A DNA stretch of 64,000 nucleotides from Saprospiraceae bacterium (GCA_020629315.1 JAHDDO010000011.1:23574-87573), one strand, 5' to 3'. Counted from the stretch's first letter, positions 1 through 10,577 are shown. Program-made: numbers and translations. Notes: generated from the sequence alone by a model not told the origin.

Positions 1-576
1 CCCAGGGCCTGCGTTATAGGCAGCAACGGCTAATGTCCAATCGCCAAACTGCTCATACAGATGTTCTAGATAATCCATTGCCGCAGCAGTCGATTTTTTA
101 GGGTCTCTTCTTTCATCTATTAGCTCAGATATCTCTAAGCCCTGCATTTTACCTGTGGACTTAATAAATTGCCATAATCCAGCCGCCCCAACTCTAGATG
201 TCGCGCTAGGTTTTAGTAATGATTCAATGACGGCCACGTTCTTAAGTTCGGAAGGTAAATTACGCTTAGAAATTTCCTCATCAAATAAAGGAAAATAAAG
301 CATCGCCCTACCTATTAGATCCTCGGTTGCTTTCCGGTGATAATAGGTATACTGTAATACTCTTGTTCGAACTTCAGAAGTATATTTTATTGAAATTGCT
401 GACTGAAGATTCTCCAATCTATTGGAAATATCGGCATCAGTAGGTTTCTGAACTTTGATGTCTAAATGGAATTCTGCAGCAACATTAACAGATGCAAACA
501 CTGTCGTAGGAGTAAAGCCTAACATCAGGACACAAAACACCACCATCATCGTAGCTATACAACGAATTCTGTTCAT
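1..576 (-). CDS. Lytic murein transglycosylase (SLT/MltD-like), 3' end truncated by window edge
   Basis: Not in ORF track. Hand translation from ATG at 574-576 (complement) gives [21 protein letters not shown]...[43 protein letters not shown]...[46 protein letters not shown] and AYNAGPG are SLT motifs. Confidence 0.88.
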   Translation of the reverse strand, partial: MNRIRCIATMMVVFCVLMLGFTPTTVFASVNVAAEFHLDIKVQKPTDADISNRLENLQSAISIKYTSEVRTRVLQYTYYHRKATEDLIGRAMLYFPLFDEEISKRNLPSELKNVAVIESLLKPSATSRVGAAGLWQFIKSTGKMQGLEISELIDERRDPKKSTAAAMDYLEHLYEQFGDWTLAVAAYNAGPG

Positions 577-886
577 AGGATCAAACTTGTAATTTTCGGC
601 GCTAGCCGAATGAGATAATCAAATAATTAACGTCAGTTCGTCAGGTTAACAAAATAAAATTCGGATTTCATATATAAAGTATTTAGCATACGTAAATATA
701 TGAGGTGCAAATATAAAGGACTTTTAAATTGTAAGTGAAGTATTTTTAATATTAAATTTTTATTTAATATGTTAAAGCAAATCACGTGCCAATCTTAAAA
801 TCACCAAATAAAATTTGCATGGCTAATAAAAACGGGGGTTTGAGTGCTTTGTTTTAGTGTAGGGCGCTTATTATTCTAACAAAGTG

Positions 887-2236
887 TTAAATCAACGCTT
901 TTAAGCTTTCTATTAGTATATCGGAGGAAAGAGCCGTTTGTTCTCCGGTCTCCATGATCTTTACTGAATATGTCTTTGATTGTACTTCTTCTTCCCCTAT
1001 TATCATAACAAGTGGGATATTACGTCCTGCTGCATATTTCATCTGCTTTTTCATTTTAGCAGGTTCAGGGTAGACATCGCATGGGATGCCAGCACTTCGG
1101 ATAGTGGCAGCTAAATTAAAACTATGGGCTAGTGCTGCTGCATCTAAGGATAGCAAGATTAGAGGTACTGTTGCGTCTGTATCCTCTGGAAATCGGTCTA
1201 ATTCAAGCAAGACATCGTAAATCCGCTCAGCTCCAAAGGATATTCCTACACCTGAGAGGTCGCTCATACCAAAAACAGAAGTAAGGTCATCATACCGACC
1301 GCCGCCGCCAATACTACCCATTTTCACTTCTTTAGAAACTACTTCTAGTATACAACCTGTATAATAGCTTAATCCCCTGGCCAAACTTATATCAAAAACA
1401 AGCTCCTGCTTTATCTCTACTGCATTAAGATAGGACAACACCTGTTTCAATTCCTCGTAGCCTTTCATTCCTGTAGGTGCATTTGTAAAAAATGCAGGTA
1501 ATTGTTCGATATCCTTAATAGCTATGCCCGCTAACACTTTGGAAATGGCCTCCTTCGATATACCTCTTCTTTCCATTTCCTCCGCTACTTTTTCTTCACC
1601 TATTTTATCCAATTTGTCTAGTGCAACGGTCATGTCTACAAATTGAGCTTCGATACCAGCAGTTTCAGCTATGCCGTATAATACTTTTCTATTATTGACC
1701 TTTATTTGAGTAGATAAGTTCAATCTAGTAAACACTTCATCATAAATCTTTACCAATTCTGCTTCATATAGCAATGAGCTAGACCCTACTACGTCCACAT
1801 CACATTGATAAAATTCATTGTATCGACCTTTCTGAGGTCTATCAGCTCTCCAAACTGGTTGAATTTGATAGCGCTTAAAAGGAAATTTTAACGCATGATG
1901 ATTCATCACTACAAAACGGGCAAAAGGTACCGTCAGATCATATCTAAGACCTCTTTTTGAGATACTGGCGACAAGACCATTTGAGTCTTTATTTTCGAGG
2001 GCTTCTGGATTTGCTTTGGAAAGGAAATCGCCATTATTTAACACTTTAAATAACAGGGCATCACCTTCGTCTCCGTATTTACCGGTAAGAGTGTGAAGAT
2101 GTTCCATAGAAGGTGTTTCTAATGGACCATATCCGTACAGTTCGAAAACATTCTTTATCGTTGAGAAAATGTATTCTCGTCTTTTTATATCCTGCGGCCC
2201 AAAATCCCTGGTACCTTTTAATATAGTCGGTTTCAT
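887..2236 (-). CDS. hisS: Histidyl-tRNA synthetase
   Basis: MKPTILKGTRDFGPQDIKRREYIF...; class II aaRS motifs (QPVWRADRPQKGRYNEFYQCDVDVVG, SLARGLSYYTG, GGGGRYDDL). ORF-track start (2419) is probably too far upstream; ATG at 2236 fits. Confidence 0.95.
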   Translation of the reverse strand: MKPTILKGTRDFGPQDIKRREYIFSTIKNVFELYGYGPLETPSMEHLHTLTGKYGDEGDALLFKVLNNGDFLSKANPEALENKDSNGLVASISKRGLRYDLTVPFARFVVMNHHALKFPFKRYQIQPVWRADRPQKGRYNEFYQCDVDVVGSSSLLYEAELVKIYDEVFTRLNLSTQIKVNNRKVLYGIAETAGIEAQFVDMTVALDKLDKIGEEKVAEEMERRGISKEAISKVLAGIAIKDIEQLPAFFTNAPTGMKGYEELKQVLSYLNAVEIKQELVFDISLARGLSYYTGCILEVVSKEVKMGSIGGGGRYDDLTSVFGMSDLSGVGISFGAERIYDVLLELDRFPEDTDATVPLILLSLDAAALAHSFNLAATIRSAGIPCDVYPEPAKMKKQMKYAAGRNIPLVMIIGEEEVQSKTYSVKIMETGEQTALSSDILIESLKALI

Positions 2237-2240
2237 TCCT

Positions 2241-3278
2241 TTAATATGCCGCGTTAAATTGGGATAGAAATCGGACATCATTCTCAAATAACAATCTGAT
2301 GTCTTCGATTTTATATTGTAGCATAGCCTGCCTTTCAATACCCATTCCAAAAGCAAAGCCAGTATACTCCTTTGAGTCGATACCACAATTATCAAGAACT
2401 TGCGGATCGACCATTCCACATCCTAAAATTTCTAACCAACCCGTACCTTTTGTAATTCTGTAATCAACGTCCGTTTCCAAACCCCAATACACATCCATTT
2501 CTGCACTTGGTTCGGTAAATGGAAAATAACTGGGTCTAAGTCTAATCTTGGTGTCAGGACCATACATTTCTCTGGCGAAATAGAGCAACGTCTGTTTCAT
2601 ATCAGCGAAAGACACGTTTTTATCAACATATAATCCTTCAACTTGGTGAAATTGACAATGAGAACGGGCAGAAATAGTTTCGTTTCTATACACTCGCCCT
2701 GGCGCTATAATACGAATCGGAGGTTGTGTATTAGTCATGACTCTAGCCTGGACAGAAGATGTATGCGTACGCAATAATCTAGTAACACTGTCTTTTAAAT
2801 AAAAGGTATCCTGCATATCTCTTGCAGGATGATCCTCTGGGGTATTCATCGCAGTGAAATTATGCCAGTCATCTTCAATTTCTCTCTCCTCTTCTACAGT
2901 GAAACCTATTTTTTCAAAAATGTCGATAATACGGTTCATCACTAGAGATACTGGATGTCGTGAACCTTTATTACTCCTAGCATAAGGAGCGGTAAGGTCT
3001 ATATTATTTGCTTTGCTGTCAGCTTCTACTTTAGCCAATTCTCCTTTTGCTTTTGCAAAGGTTTCCTCAGCCGTTTTCTTTAGGTCATTGAGACGTTGGC
3101 CAAATTCTTTTTTCGACTCATTAGGTACATTTCTAATCTCGCCAAATAAGGGCTTGATCGTATTTTTACTACCTAAGTATTTTATTCTGAAGCTCTCTAG
3201 CTCCTCCGCCGAGTGAATAGTTTCACCTTGTATTTGGTGAAGCATTGCATCTATCTTTTCGAAAACCGAATTACTCAT
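2241..3278 (-). CDS. pheS: Phenylalanyl-tRNA synthetase alpha subunit
   Basis: PheS N-terminal coiled coil, HPxS...LRTHTSSVQAR, GRVYRNETISARSHCQFHQVEGL, GIERQAML. Confidence 0.95.
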   Translation of the reverse strand: MSNSVFEKIDAMLHQIQGETIHSAEELESFRIKYLGSKNTIKPLFGEIRNVPNESKKEFGQRLNDLKKTAEETFAKAKGELAKVEADSKANNIDLTAPYARSNKGSRHPVSLVMNRIIDIFEKIGFTVEEEREIEDDWHNFTAMNTPEDHPARDMQDTFYLKDSVTRLLRTHTSSVQARVMTNTQPPIRIIAPGRVYRNETISARSHCQFHQVEGLYVDKNVSFADMKQTLLYFAREMYGPDTKIRLRPSYFPFTEPSAEMDVYWGLETDVDYRITKGTGWLEILGCGMVDPQVLDNCGIDSKEYTGFAFGMGIERQAMLQYKIEDIRLLFENDVRFLSQFNAAY

Positions 3279-3388
3279 ATACTATCTTAAATTACAAAGG
3301 TAAGTACTTATTGATAGAAGATAGACTTTCACATTGTAGCTTTGCGTTAGTTTTTAGAATAAACCCTGCTAATAGGAATACGTAACCA

Positions 3389-4639
3389 ATGCGAATCATC
3401 CAACGCTTCTTATCAATACGACCCAATATTGATCATGCTCTGTATGTACTTTTCAGTTTCGCATTTATTGTATCTATCATTTATGCAAAGTTTGTGATCT
3501 CTGTTGTGATGTTTGCTCTTTGCATCCTCACGCTGATACAGTTGCTTTTTAAGGATTATAGCTGGAATATTGAGCACAAACATTTCTTGTGGTTAACGCT
3601 ACCCTTTATAGCTGTTTTATTTTCAGGAATTAACACAGCTGATGTTTCAGGGTATTTGCACCACTTACGCCTAAAAGTGCCTTTTCTTGTTCTTCCACTC
3701 ATGTGGGTCTATAAATCTGTTTTCTTTGCCAAGCATGCCAGACCTTTACTCCTCTTCTTTGTGGCAATTTGCACATTTTCAGCATGCCCCGTTTTAGTAA
3801 CATATCTGAGCGATATGGAGTCATTTAATATAGCCATAAGCAAAGGACAAGCTATACCTACTCCTTTAGGTCATATTATGTATTCGCTGATAATCACAGG
3901 ATCTATAGCTGTATCTTTTGAAATGATTCTTCAGAACAAAGAGTCCACAGCTATTAGGTGGGTGCTAATAGCAAGCACTCTTTTTCTATTCATATTCCAA
4001 CATATCCTAGCTAGTCGAACGGGTGTTTTCCTGAGCTATTTTAGCATTATTTTCCTCGCTTCATGGTATCTAGTTCAGCGAAAAAAATTAGCTGCGTTAT
4101 TTCCATTTTTGTTTTTACTTGTTTTGATTTTTGGTTTAGCAAGTCAGTGGATCCCTTCATTACAAAAGAAACTCTCTTATGCTAAATGGGACGTAAAGCA
4201 ATTTTTGGACAATAAAGGTGATGGATATTCTGATTCCGATCGAATACTAAGCTATCAAGTAGGATGGGCTTTGTTTAAGCAAAACCCTGTCTTAGGAACT
4301 GGTATTGGCGACTTGAGAACAGAAATGACATTGGAATACAAGAAAAAATATAAGCTCCTAAAAAAGAAATATCCCCACAACCAATATCTATTCCACCTAT
4401 CTGGGATGGGTATCATTGGTTTCATTCTTTTTATGGCCGGTATTATCGGTCCAATGATTTTTTATCGAGAAAAAGCGATCCCTTTATATTATTGCTTTCA
4501 ATGCATTTTTCTATTGGCCTTTCTTGTAGAGAATACCATTGAAAGGCAACAAATGATTGCATACTACCTATATTTTACGCTCTTGTTTATGAGCATAATG
4601 GTACATCAGAAACAATTCACCAAATCTCTTAGCTACTAA
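3389..4639 (+). CDS. O-antigen ligase/polymerase-like polytopic membrane protein
   Basis: Many TM segments; 'GVFLSYFSIIF', 'NPVLGTGIGDLRTE...KKYPHNQYLFHLSGMGIIG', typical of the Wzy/WaaL superfamily. Confidence 0.75.
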   Translation: MRIIQRFLSIRPNIDHALYVLFSFAFIVSIIYAKFVISVVMFALCILTLIQLLFKDYSWNIEHKHFLWLTLPFIAVLFSGINTADVSGYLHHLRLKVPFLVLPLMWVYKSVFFAKHARPLLLFFVAICTFSACPVLVTYLSDMESFNIAISKGQAIPTPLGHIMYSLIITGSIAVSFEMILQNKESTAIRWVLIASTLFLFIFQHILASRTGVFLSYFSIIFLASWYLVQRKKLAALFPFLFLLVLIFGLASQWIPSLQKKLSYAKWDVKQFLDNKGDGYSDSDRILSYQVGWALFKQNPVLGTGIGDLRTEMTLEYKKKYKLLKKKYPHNQYLFHLSGMGIIGFILFMAGIIGPMIFYREKAIPLYYCFQCIFLLAFLVENTIERQQMIAYYLYFTLLFMSIMVHQKQFTKSLSY

Positions 4640-7185
4640 ATGTTCTTATTGGTTTCTAAACCACACTTTAAAAACTCTAAATACCCATCTATTCCTTCAC
4701 GATATGGTCGAGGGGCAAGTAATACTTCTTCATTGTTCGACATAGGAATATATAATGGTTGAGCATTATTATCGAAATTCAGAATTTGGAAATCAGCCCA
4801 TTTGTTTCCTACATTTCTGATCTTTTCACCCGGCCGTACTGAATTATACGTTTTGTCGAGCTTTTTCCGATCATCTACATACAGTGAAACTAATACATAG
4901 TCATCATTTAGCATTTTCCGGACACGGCTATCAACCCAAATAAACTCTTCCGTTTTTCGGCAATTTACACAGCCATATCCGGTGAAGTCTACAAACATTG
5001 GTTTGTTCTCTTGCTTAGCATAGGCCAAACCTTCATAGTAGTCCTTAAAGCAATCAATGTTATTAGCGCATTTAGTGTATGAGCTATACTTTTCTTTCAA
5101 AGCTGGATCTAATTCTGGTTGAGGAAGGAAGAAATTATATGTTGTCGGAGGTGCTAAACCAGAGGTTATCGCTGGTGGATCGTAAGACTTTATCTCGTCA
5201 TTATACATGAATCCCGTCGCTAAATATATCGTTGTAGCTAAACTTACCAAGGCAAACGCTAAACGAGGTCTTGACAATTTAGTGACCTTACTATCGTGCG
5301 GGAATCGGATATAACCGAATAAATATAAGGTCATCGCTATACCAATAAGAACCCAAAGTCCTAAGAATAGCTCATACCTAAGTACACCCCAATGACTTGT
5401 CATATCTGCAACAGATAAAAACTTGAGGGCTAAGGCTAACTCTAAAAATCCTAGCACCACTTTTACTGTAGTCATCCAAGATCCAGATCTTGGCAATGAA
5501 TTTAACCAACTTGGGAATGCCGCGAATAAACCAAAAGGAATCGCGAGTGCCGTAGAAAACCCTAGCATTACCATGGTGGGCCCCAGATAACTGCCTGTAG
5601 AAGCGACCTGAACAATAGCCGTTCCGATCAATGGCCCCGTACAAGAAAATGAAACGATTGCTAAAGTGGCCGCCATAAAGAAGGTACCCAAAAGACCTCC
5701 TTTATCTGCCATAGAATCTGTTTTTGTAGACCAAGAACTCGGTAGTGCAATTTCAAAGTAGCCAAAAAACGAAATGGCGAAGGCTACAAATATTATGAAG
5801 AATAAGGTATTAGCTACCCAGTTTGTTGATAACTTATTTAACGCTTCTGGACCTAATGCTGCTGTTACCGCTAGACCTAGACTTACGAAGATTAAAATGA
5901 TAGATAAGCCGTAAATTAAACCATTTACCCAACCATTTTTATTAGCGCCTCCTTTAGTAAAGAAACTAACCGTAATAGGTATCATTGGGAAAATACACGG
6001 CAAAAGTATGGCTACTAAACCACCTAAGAAACCACCGATAAAAATGCCCCAAAGACTTTGATCCTTTTCTTCAATTTCTTCACCACAATTTCCTTTAGGA
6101 TTTTCGAAGGTATCTCTGATCTTAAGGATTTTCTGATCTAATACATCACCTTTAATATTCCCTGCTAATGATGAAGCGCCGCCCCCTTCAAGTGCTTTCT
6201 TAGTGGGGTCATACGCCATGCCATTCGCAAGGTCAAATAGAAAGTCGACATCTTTTGGAGGTAGACATCGTTCCTTATCGCAAGTCATATATGTCAGATA
6301 TCCTTTTATAGGTCCTGAGCCTGCTTTTACTTTTTGTTTGATCGTAAAATCTTGGTCACCCAAGAATTTTATAACATTTACATTATCAAATAATGGGTCT
6401 GGGCCTTCTTTTCTATGCCCTTCTTCTATCGATTCCCCGATCAATTCCGCACCTGCCAAATCCTCATATTCTATATATGTAGGAACCGGTCCATCATCAC
6501 TAGTAAATTGCGAATACACTGTCCAGTCGTCATCAATCTTGGCCGTATAGCTAATTTCGTATTCACCGTTCCCTACATCTTTTGTAGCAAAATCCCAGGA
6601 TACCGGATCTAACAATTTTTTCTTTTTAGGTTTTTCCTCTTCTTCTTCATTGTCCAATGTAAAGCTTGATGCTACACCTGATTCATTGGTAGCTGGAGTA
6701 GCTTTACTTTGAGATTTTTGATTCTGAGCGCCTTCGATAGTAAAGCTGAAATCAACATCTTTTGGAGGCAAGCACCGAGAATCATCACACGTCATAAATG
6801 TTAGATATCCAGAAATGGTTGATGAAGTACCGCCAGTCTTTACCTTTTGTTTTATTACAAATGGTTCGTCATCCAAAAACTTAATTACATTGGTATCAAA
6901 CAATTTGTCATAGCCCTCTTTTTTATGTCCAAATTCTTCTGATTCACCCACCTTTTTGGCTCCACCCATTTCTTCATACTCAATGTATGTAGGTACTGGA
7001 CCATCATCACCTGTGAATTGAGAATATACTGTCCATGTTTTATCCATAGTAGCCGTAAAGACGAGATTCACCTCATCATCTGAAAGGACTTCTGTGCTAA
7101 ATTCCCATGAAACTGGGTCTAAAACTTGACTGTATGAATAGAAACTAATAGAAAGGAATGTAAGTATTAATAAGAATGATCGCAT
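4636..7185 (-). CDS. DsbD-like thiol:disulfide interchange protein with two tandem N-terminal DsbD-alpha-like domains
   Basis: Signal peptide; two repeats ending TFMTCDDSRCLPPKDVDF / TYMTCDKERCLPPKDVDF; TM domain with LLPCIFPMIPI and FSCTGPLIGT; C-terminal thioredoxin fold with GYGCVNCRKTEEF. Confidence 0.9.
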   Translation of the reverse strand: MRSFLLILTFLSISFYSYSQVLDPVSWEFSTEVLSDDEVNLVFTATMDKTWTVYSQFTGDDGPVPTYIEYEEMGGAKKVGESEEFGHKKEGYDKLFDTNVIKFLDDEPFVIKQKVKTGGTSSTISGYLTFMTCDDSRCLPPKDVDFSFTIEGAQNQKSQSKATPATNESGVASSFTLDNEEEEEKPKKKKLLDPVSWDFATKDVGNGEYEISYTAKIDDDWTVYSQFTSDDGPVPTYIEYEDLAGAELIGESIEEGHRKEGPDPLFDNVNVIKFLGDQDFTIKQKVKAGSGPIKGYLTYMTCDKERCLPPKDVDFLFDLANGMAYDPTKKALEGGGASSLAGNIKGDVLDQKILKIRDTFENPKGNCGEEIEEKDQSLWGIFIGGFLGGLVAILLPCIFPMIPITVSFFTKGGANKNGWVNGLIYGLSIILIFVSLGLAVTAALGPEALNKLSTNWVANTLFFIIFVAFAISFFGYFEIALPSSWSTKTDSMADKGGLLGTFFMAATLAIVSFSCTGPLIGTAIVQVASTGSYLGPTMVMLGFSTALAIPFGLFAAFPSWLNSLPRSGSWMTTVKVVLGFLELALALKFLSVADMTSHWGVLRYELFLGLWVLIGIAMTLYLFGYIRFPHDSKVTKLSRPRLAFALVSLATTIYLATGFMYNDEIKSYDPPAITSGLAPPTTYNFFLPQPELDPALKEKYSSYTKCANNIDCFKDYYEGLAYAKQENKPMFVDFTGYGCVNCRKTEEFIWVDSRVRKMLNDDYVLVSLYVDDRKKLDKTYNSVRPGEKIRNVGNKWADFQILNFDNNAQPLYIPMSNNEEVLLAPRPYREGIDGYLEFLKCGLETNKNI

Positions 7186-7248
7186 GTAGCTAAAATTTAA
7201 AGAAAAGCGAATCTAAAAAAAAGTAACCCTGAGAGTTTAATTATTGTC

Positions 7249-7692
7249 CTACAATTTTGTCTGTAAGACTACCTCTTTTGGAGGTAAACATCTATCACCT
7301 GAACAAGTCATATAGGTAATGGCAGCTTGAATGGTTGTTGAAGCATCTAAAATCTTTACTTCTTGAATAAGAGAAACCTCATCAGAAAATTTGGAGACAT
7401 TGACCTCAAATAGTTCACTATATTTTGTAATGGGCTCTCTTGATTCTTGATAGTCGCCTACTAAAGCGAAACCTTCATTTTCTACAATTTCAAAAGAGGT
7501 AGGTATCGGACCATCATCCTCTGTGTCTTTTGAATAGATAACCCATCCATCTAAAATGCTTGCTGTTGCTACTAAATTGTAGATATTTTCTGCTTCCGTT
7601 TTTTGTAAAGACAGCTCCCAAGTAACTGGGTCTTGTTGTGCTTGAGAACTAATCGAAAAGATGGCAAATAATAAAATGAAGATATATCTCAT
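7249..7692 (-). CDS. Free-standing DsbD N-terminal-domain-like secreted protein
   Basis: Signal peptide plus DPVTWELSL...VIYSKDTEDDGPIPTSFEI...AITYMTCSGDRCLPPKEVVL, parallel to both repeats of the adjacent DsbD. Confidence 0.8.
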   Translation of the reverse strand: MRYIFILLFAIFSISSQAQQDPVTWELSLQKTEAENIYNLVATASILDGWVIYSKDTEDDGPIPTSFEIVENEGFALVGDYQESREPITKYSELFEVNVSKFSDEVSLIQEVKILDASTTIQAAITYMTCSGDRCLPPKEVVLQTKL

Positions 7693-7772
7693 GGAATCAA
7701 ATTTGAATACCCAAAAATAGTCGGGTTTTTTCCATGAAAACAGGGTTATAACTTCCTTTAAAAGAATCTTAA

Positions 7773-8471
7773 CTAATTTATTTGTGCTACCAAGGATTCA
7801 AACAAACGTTTTCCTTGGACGTTTCCTAATGCTGATTCTGATGCTCTTTCTGGGTGTGGCATCATACCAAATACATTTCGTTTCTCATTCATAATCCCAG
7901 CTATAGAAGAGACAGAGCCATTGATATTACTTTCTTCACTCACAGAGCCTTCTTCATTGCAATACCTGAACATAACCTGATCCTTGTCAGTAATCTTTCT
8001 AATGGTATCATCATCAGCATAATATCGACCATCTGCATGTGCAATCGGGATTTTTAAAACATCCCCTTTGCTCATTTTATTAGTTAGGGCGCATTCTGTT
8101 GTTTCCGTTCGTAAGAAAATATTCTTACAAATAAACTTCTGATCACGATTTCTAAGTAGAACTCCAGGAAGCATTTCCGCTTCTGTTAAAACCTGAAAAC
8201 CATTACAGATACCAAAAACATACCCCCCTTTGTCTGCAAAACGTTTCACTTCTTGCATGATTTTCGAATATCTAGCTATAGCTCCTGAACGTAAATAATC
8301 ACCATAACTAAATCCTCCAGGCACAACGATACAATCCAAATTTCCATACGGACTTAGGTCAGATTCCTTGTGCCAAATCTTTGACACTGAAAATCCCATT
8401 ACCGATGATAGAACATGTACCATATCATCATCACAATTTGATCCTGGAAATACAACAACACCTGCTTTCAT
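7773..8471 (-). CDS. purQ: Phosphoribosylformylglycinamidine synthase glutaminase subunit
   Basis: MKAGVVVFPGSNCDDDM, VPGGFSYGDYLRSGAIAR, FGICNGFQVLTEAEMLPG, GMMPHPER. Confidence 0.95.
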   Translation of the reverse strand: MKAGVVVFPGSNCDDDMVHVLSSVMGFSVSKIWHKESDLSPYGNLDCIVVPGGFSYGDYLRSGAIARYSKIMQEVKRFADKGGYVFGICNGFQVLTEAEMLPGVLLRNRDQKFICKNIFLRTETTECALTNKMSKGDVLKIPIAHADGRYYADDDTIRKITDKDQVMFRYCNEEGSVSEESNINGSVSSIAGIMNEKRNVFGMMPHPERASESALGNVQGKRLFESLVAQIN

Positions 8472-9472
8472 TACAATAAATTTTGAAGGTCAATGGGGAA
8501 AAACCCATAGTGATTATTAAGCACCAAAACTAAACAAACTATATGTATTAATTCATGTACTATACTATTCTTTGATTTCAAATAGGAAAGACAAAATAAA
8601 ATTGAAAATGGCCATGCAATCACTGTGATTAATTGGGGTTCTATCTTGCAAATAAATAGCAAACCAATAAAACACAAAGATTGCCAAAGAAACAACAAAG
8701 AAATCTTCTTACGCGCCGCTAAGCTTTTCTTTTTGATGAAGCTGCTGAATTGAAAACTAGGAAGCAATAGAATGAATAGTGCCGCCGCAAATAATATCCA
8801 GTCTGTTTTTACCCATGAAGAAAAATCAAATGAGAGACTAGCATTTGCTAACCATTCTTCTACGAAGAATGCATGTGCAAGGTTTTTGAAAAATAAAGTT
8901 GAAAAAACGATTATGAATACTGAAGTCATACTCAACAAGAATTGAAAATAGGATCGTAGCTCTATGGATCGTAGGCTATTAATCGTTAAAATAGCGAGAG
9001 GTATCATTAACACATATGGAAAGTAAAGTAATGATGCTAAGCCTGTATAAAACCCGGCCATAGCCAATGGAATATATGGCCTAGGATGTTTGGTCAATGT
9101 AAATAAACTTCTGAAACATAAGATCAGAAATGTATTAGCTAACAACAAAGGTGTCATAGATAACTGAGACCATAAGAGGGAAGCTATCAAAATGTAGATC
9201 AAACCAGGAATCACCGTAAATTCTCGAGTAATTCGATTTATAATTACGATCCTATTAATCATAAGCCCTTGAAAAAAAAGCAACAAGGATGTAAAAATCA
9301 CATGAAGCAAGGGTGAACTCAATACACTGTTTATGCTATCGAATACCAAGCTTGGACAAGCTGTATCATGGACTGTTTGCTCTTTGAACAATAAAGGCAA
9401 ACGCAGCAACAAAATATAGGGAATCAGTAACAAACTGTTCACCAAAAGATTCTTACGATATAAGAAAAGCAC
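8471..9472 (-). CDS. Polytopic membrane protein (DUF6427-like)
   Basis: About 333 aa, strongly hydrophobic, overlaps the purQ start by 1 nt; Bacteroidota-type uncharacterised membrane protein. Confidence 0.6.
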   Translation of the reverse strand: MLFLYRKNLLVNSLLLIPYILLLRLPLLFKEQTVHDTACPSLVFDSINSVLSSPLLHVIFTSLLLFFQGLMINRIVIINRITREFTVIPGLIYILIASLLWSQLSMTPLLLANTFLILCFRSLFTLTKHPRPYIPLAMAGFYTGLASLLYFPYVLMIPLAILTINSLRSIELRSYFQFLLSMTSVFIIVFSTLFFKNLAHAFFVEEWLANASLSFDFSSWVKTDWILFAAALFILLLPSFQFSSFIKKKSLAARKKISLLFLWQSLCFIGLLFICKIEPQLITVIAWPFSILFCLSYLKSKNSIVHELIHIVCLVLVLNNHYGFFPIDLQNLL

Positions 9473-9566
9473 CTTTCGCTTATTTAGCTCGTAAATTTAC
9501 AAAATTTGATCATGCGCTTCCTCATCAATAGTAACATTGGACCGCTAAACAAATAGGACTCCATAC

Positions 9567-9595
9567 TTGTTTACAACTATAGAATAGTACATTTG
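9567..9595 (+). promoter_or_regulatory. Bacteroidota-type promoter (TTG ... 18 nt ... TACATTTG) for the polyprenyl synthase gene
   Basis: TTG at 9567-9569 and TACATTTG at 9588-9595 match the -33 / -7 (TAnnTTTG) layout. Confidence 0.5.
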
Positions 9596-9601
9596 CATCA
9601 C

Positions 9602-10576
9602 ATGGTGGCTCGTCTACAAGATATTAAAGCTCCTATTGCCCAGGATCTCATTCAGTTTGAGAAGCACTTCAAAGAAAGTCTCAATTCGCACGTTCCATTA
9701 CTTAATAAGATAAGTTACTATTTGGTTAAGAGGAAAGGAAAACAAGTGAGACCCTTATTCGTATTCTTGACCGCAAAATTACTTCACGGTATTAATGACA
9801 AAACCCACACGGCGGCCTCTTTGATCGAATTATTGCACACAGCCACATTAGTGCACGATGATGTTGTAGATGACTCGCATATGAGAAGAGGCTTTTTTTC
9901 TATAAATGCCTTGTGGAAAAATAAGATTGCCGTACTTGTTGGAGACTTTTTGTTATCTAGAGGGTTTCTATTGGCGATCGATAAAGGGCATTTTGACTTA
10001 TTAAAGATTTTATCTGTAGCGGTAAAAAAAATGAGTGAGGGTGAATTGCTCCAACTTGAAAAAGCAAGAAAATTAGACATTGATGAATCCGTGTACTTTG
10101 ATATAATTCGAAGCAAAACAGCCTCTTTAATTGCGGCTTCGACTTCTTCTGGTGCCGCATCCGTAACAGACGATAAAGAAGTAAGAGAAAAATGCTGGGA
10201 CCTAGGAGAAAAAATCGGAATGGCCTTTCAGATCAAAGATGACCTTTTTGATTATGGAGAGCAAGAAATTGGTAAACCTAGAGGTATTGATATCAAGGAG
10301 AAAAAAATGACCTTGCCTCTGATTTATACCCTTCAACAATTGCCATTGGGCCAACGAAAACAAATCATAAACATAATCAAGAGGCAGTCCGATAACCCTG
10401 TAAAAGTGCGAGAAATCATTAGTCTAGTGAAAGAAAAGCAAGGGCTACAATATGCTGAAGAAATCATGAATCAATATCATAAAGAAGCCTTGGACATTCT
10501 TAATACTTTTCCGGCCAATGAATCAAATGAAGCGCTACAACAACTTATTGATTTTGTAATCCTACGACGTAAATAA
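9602..10576 (+). CDS. ispB: Polyprenyl diphosphate synthase (octaprenyl/IspB-like)
   Basis: GKQVRPLFVFLTAKLL, LLHTATLVHDDVVDDSHMRRG (first DDxxD), MAFQIKDDLFDYG (second). ATG at 9602 preferred over TTG at 9593. Confidence 0.9.
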   Translation: MVARLQDIKAPIAQDLIQFEKHFKESLNSHVPLLNKISYYLVKRKGKQVRPLFVFLTAKLLHGINDKTHTAASLIELLHTATLVHDDVVDDSHMRRGFFSINALWKNKIAVLVGDFLLSRGFLLAIDKGHFDLLKILSVAVKKMSEGELLQLEKARKLDIDESVYFDIIRSKTASLIAASTSSGAASVTDDKEVREKCWDLGEKIGMAFQIKDDLFDYGEQEIGKPRGIDIKEKKMTLPLIYTLQQLPLGQRKQIINIIKRQSDNPVKVREIISLVKEKQGLQYAEEIMNQYHKEALDILNTFPANESNEALQQLIDFVILRRK

Positions 10577-10577
10577 T

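Noticed and set aside
3013-3216. Plus-strand ORF antisense to pheS
   Set aside because: Lies fully inside a confidently identified gene; no family resemblance; typical shadow ORF.
9784-10116. Minus-strand ORF antisense to the polyprenyl synthase gene
   Set aside because: Shadow ORF inside a conserved enzyme gene with no recognisable domain.
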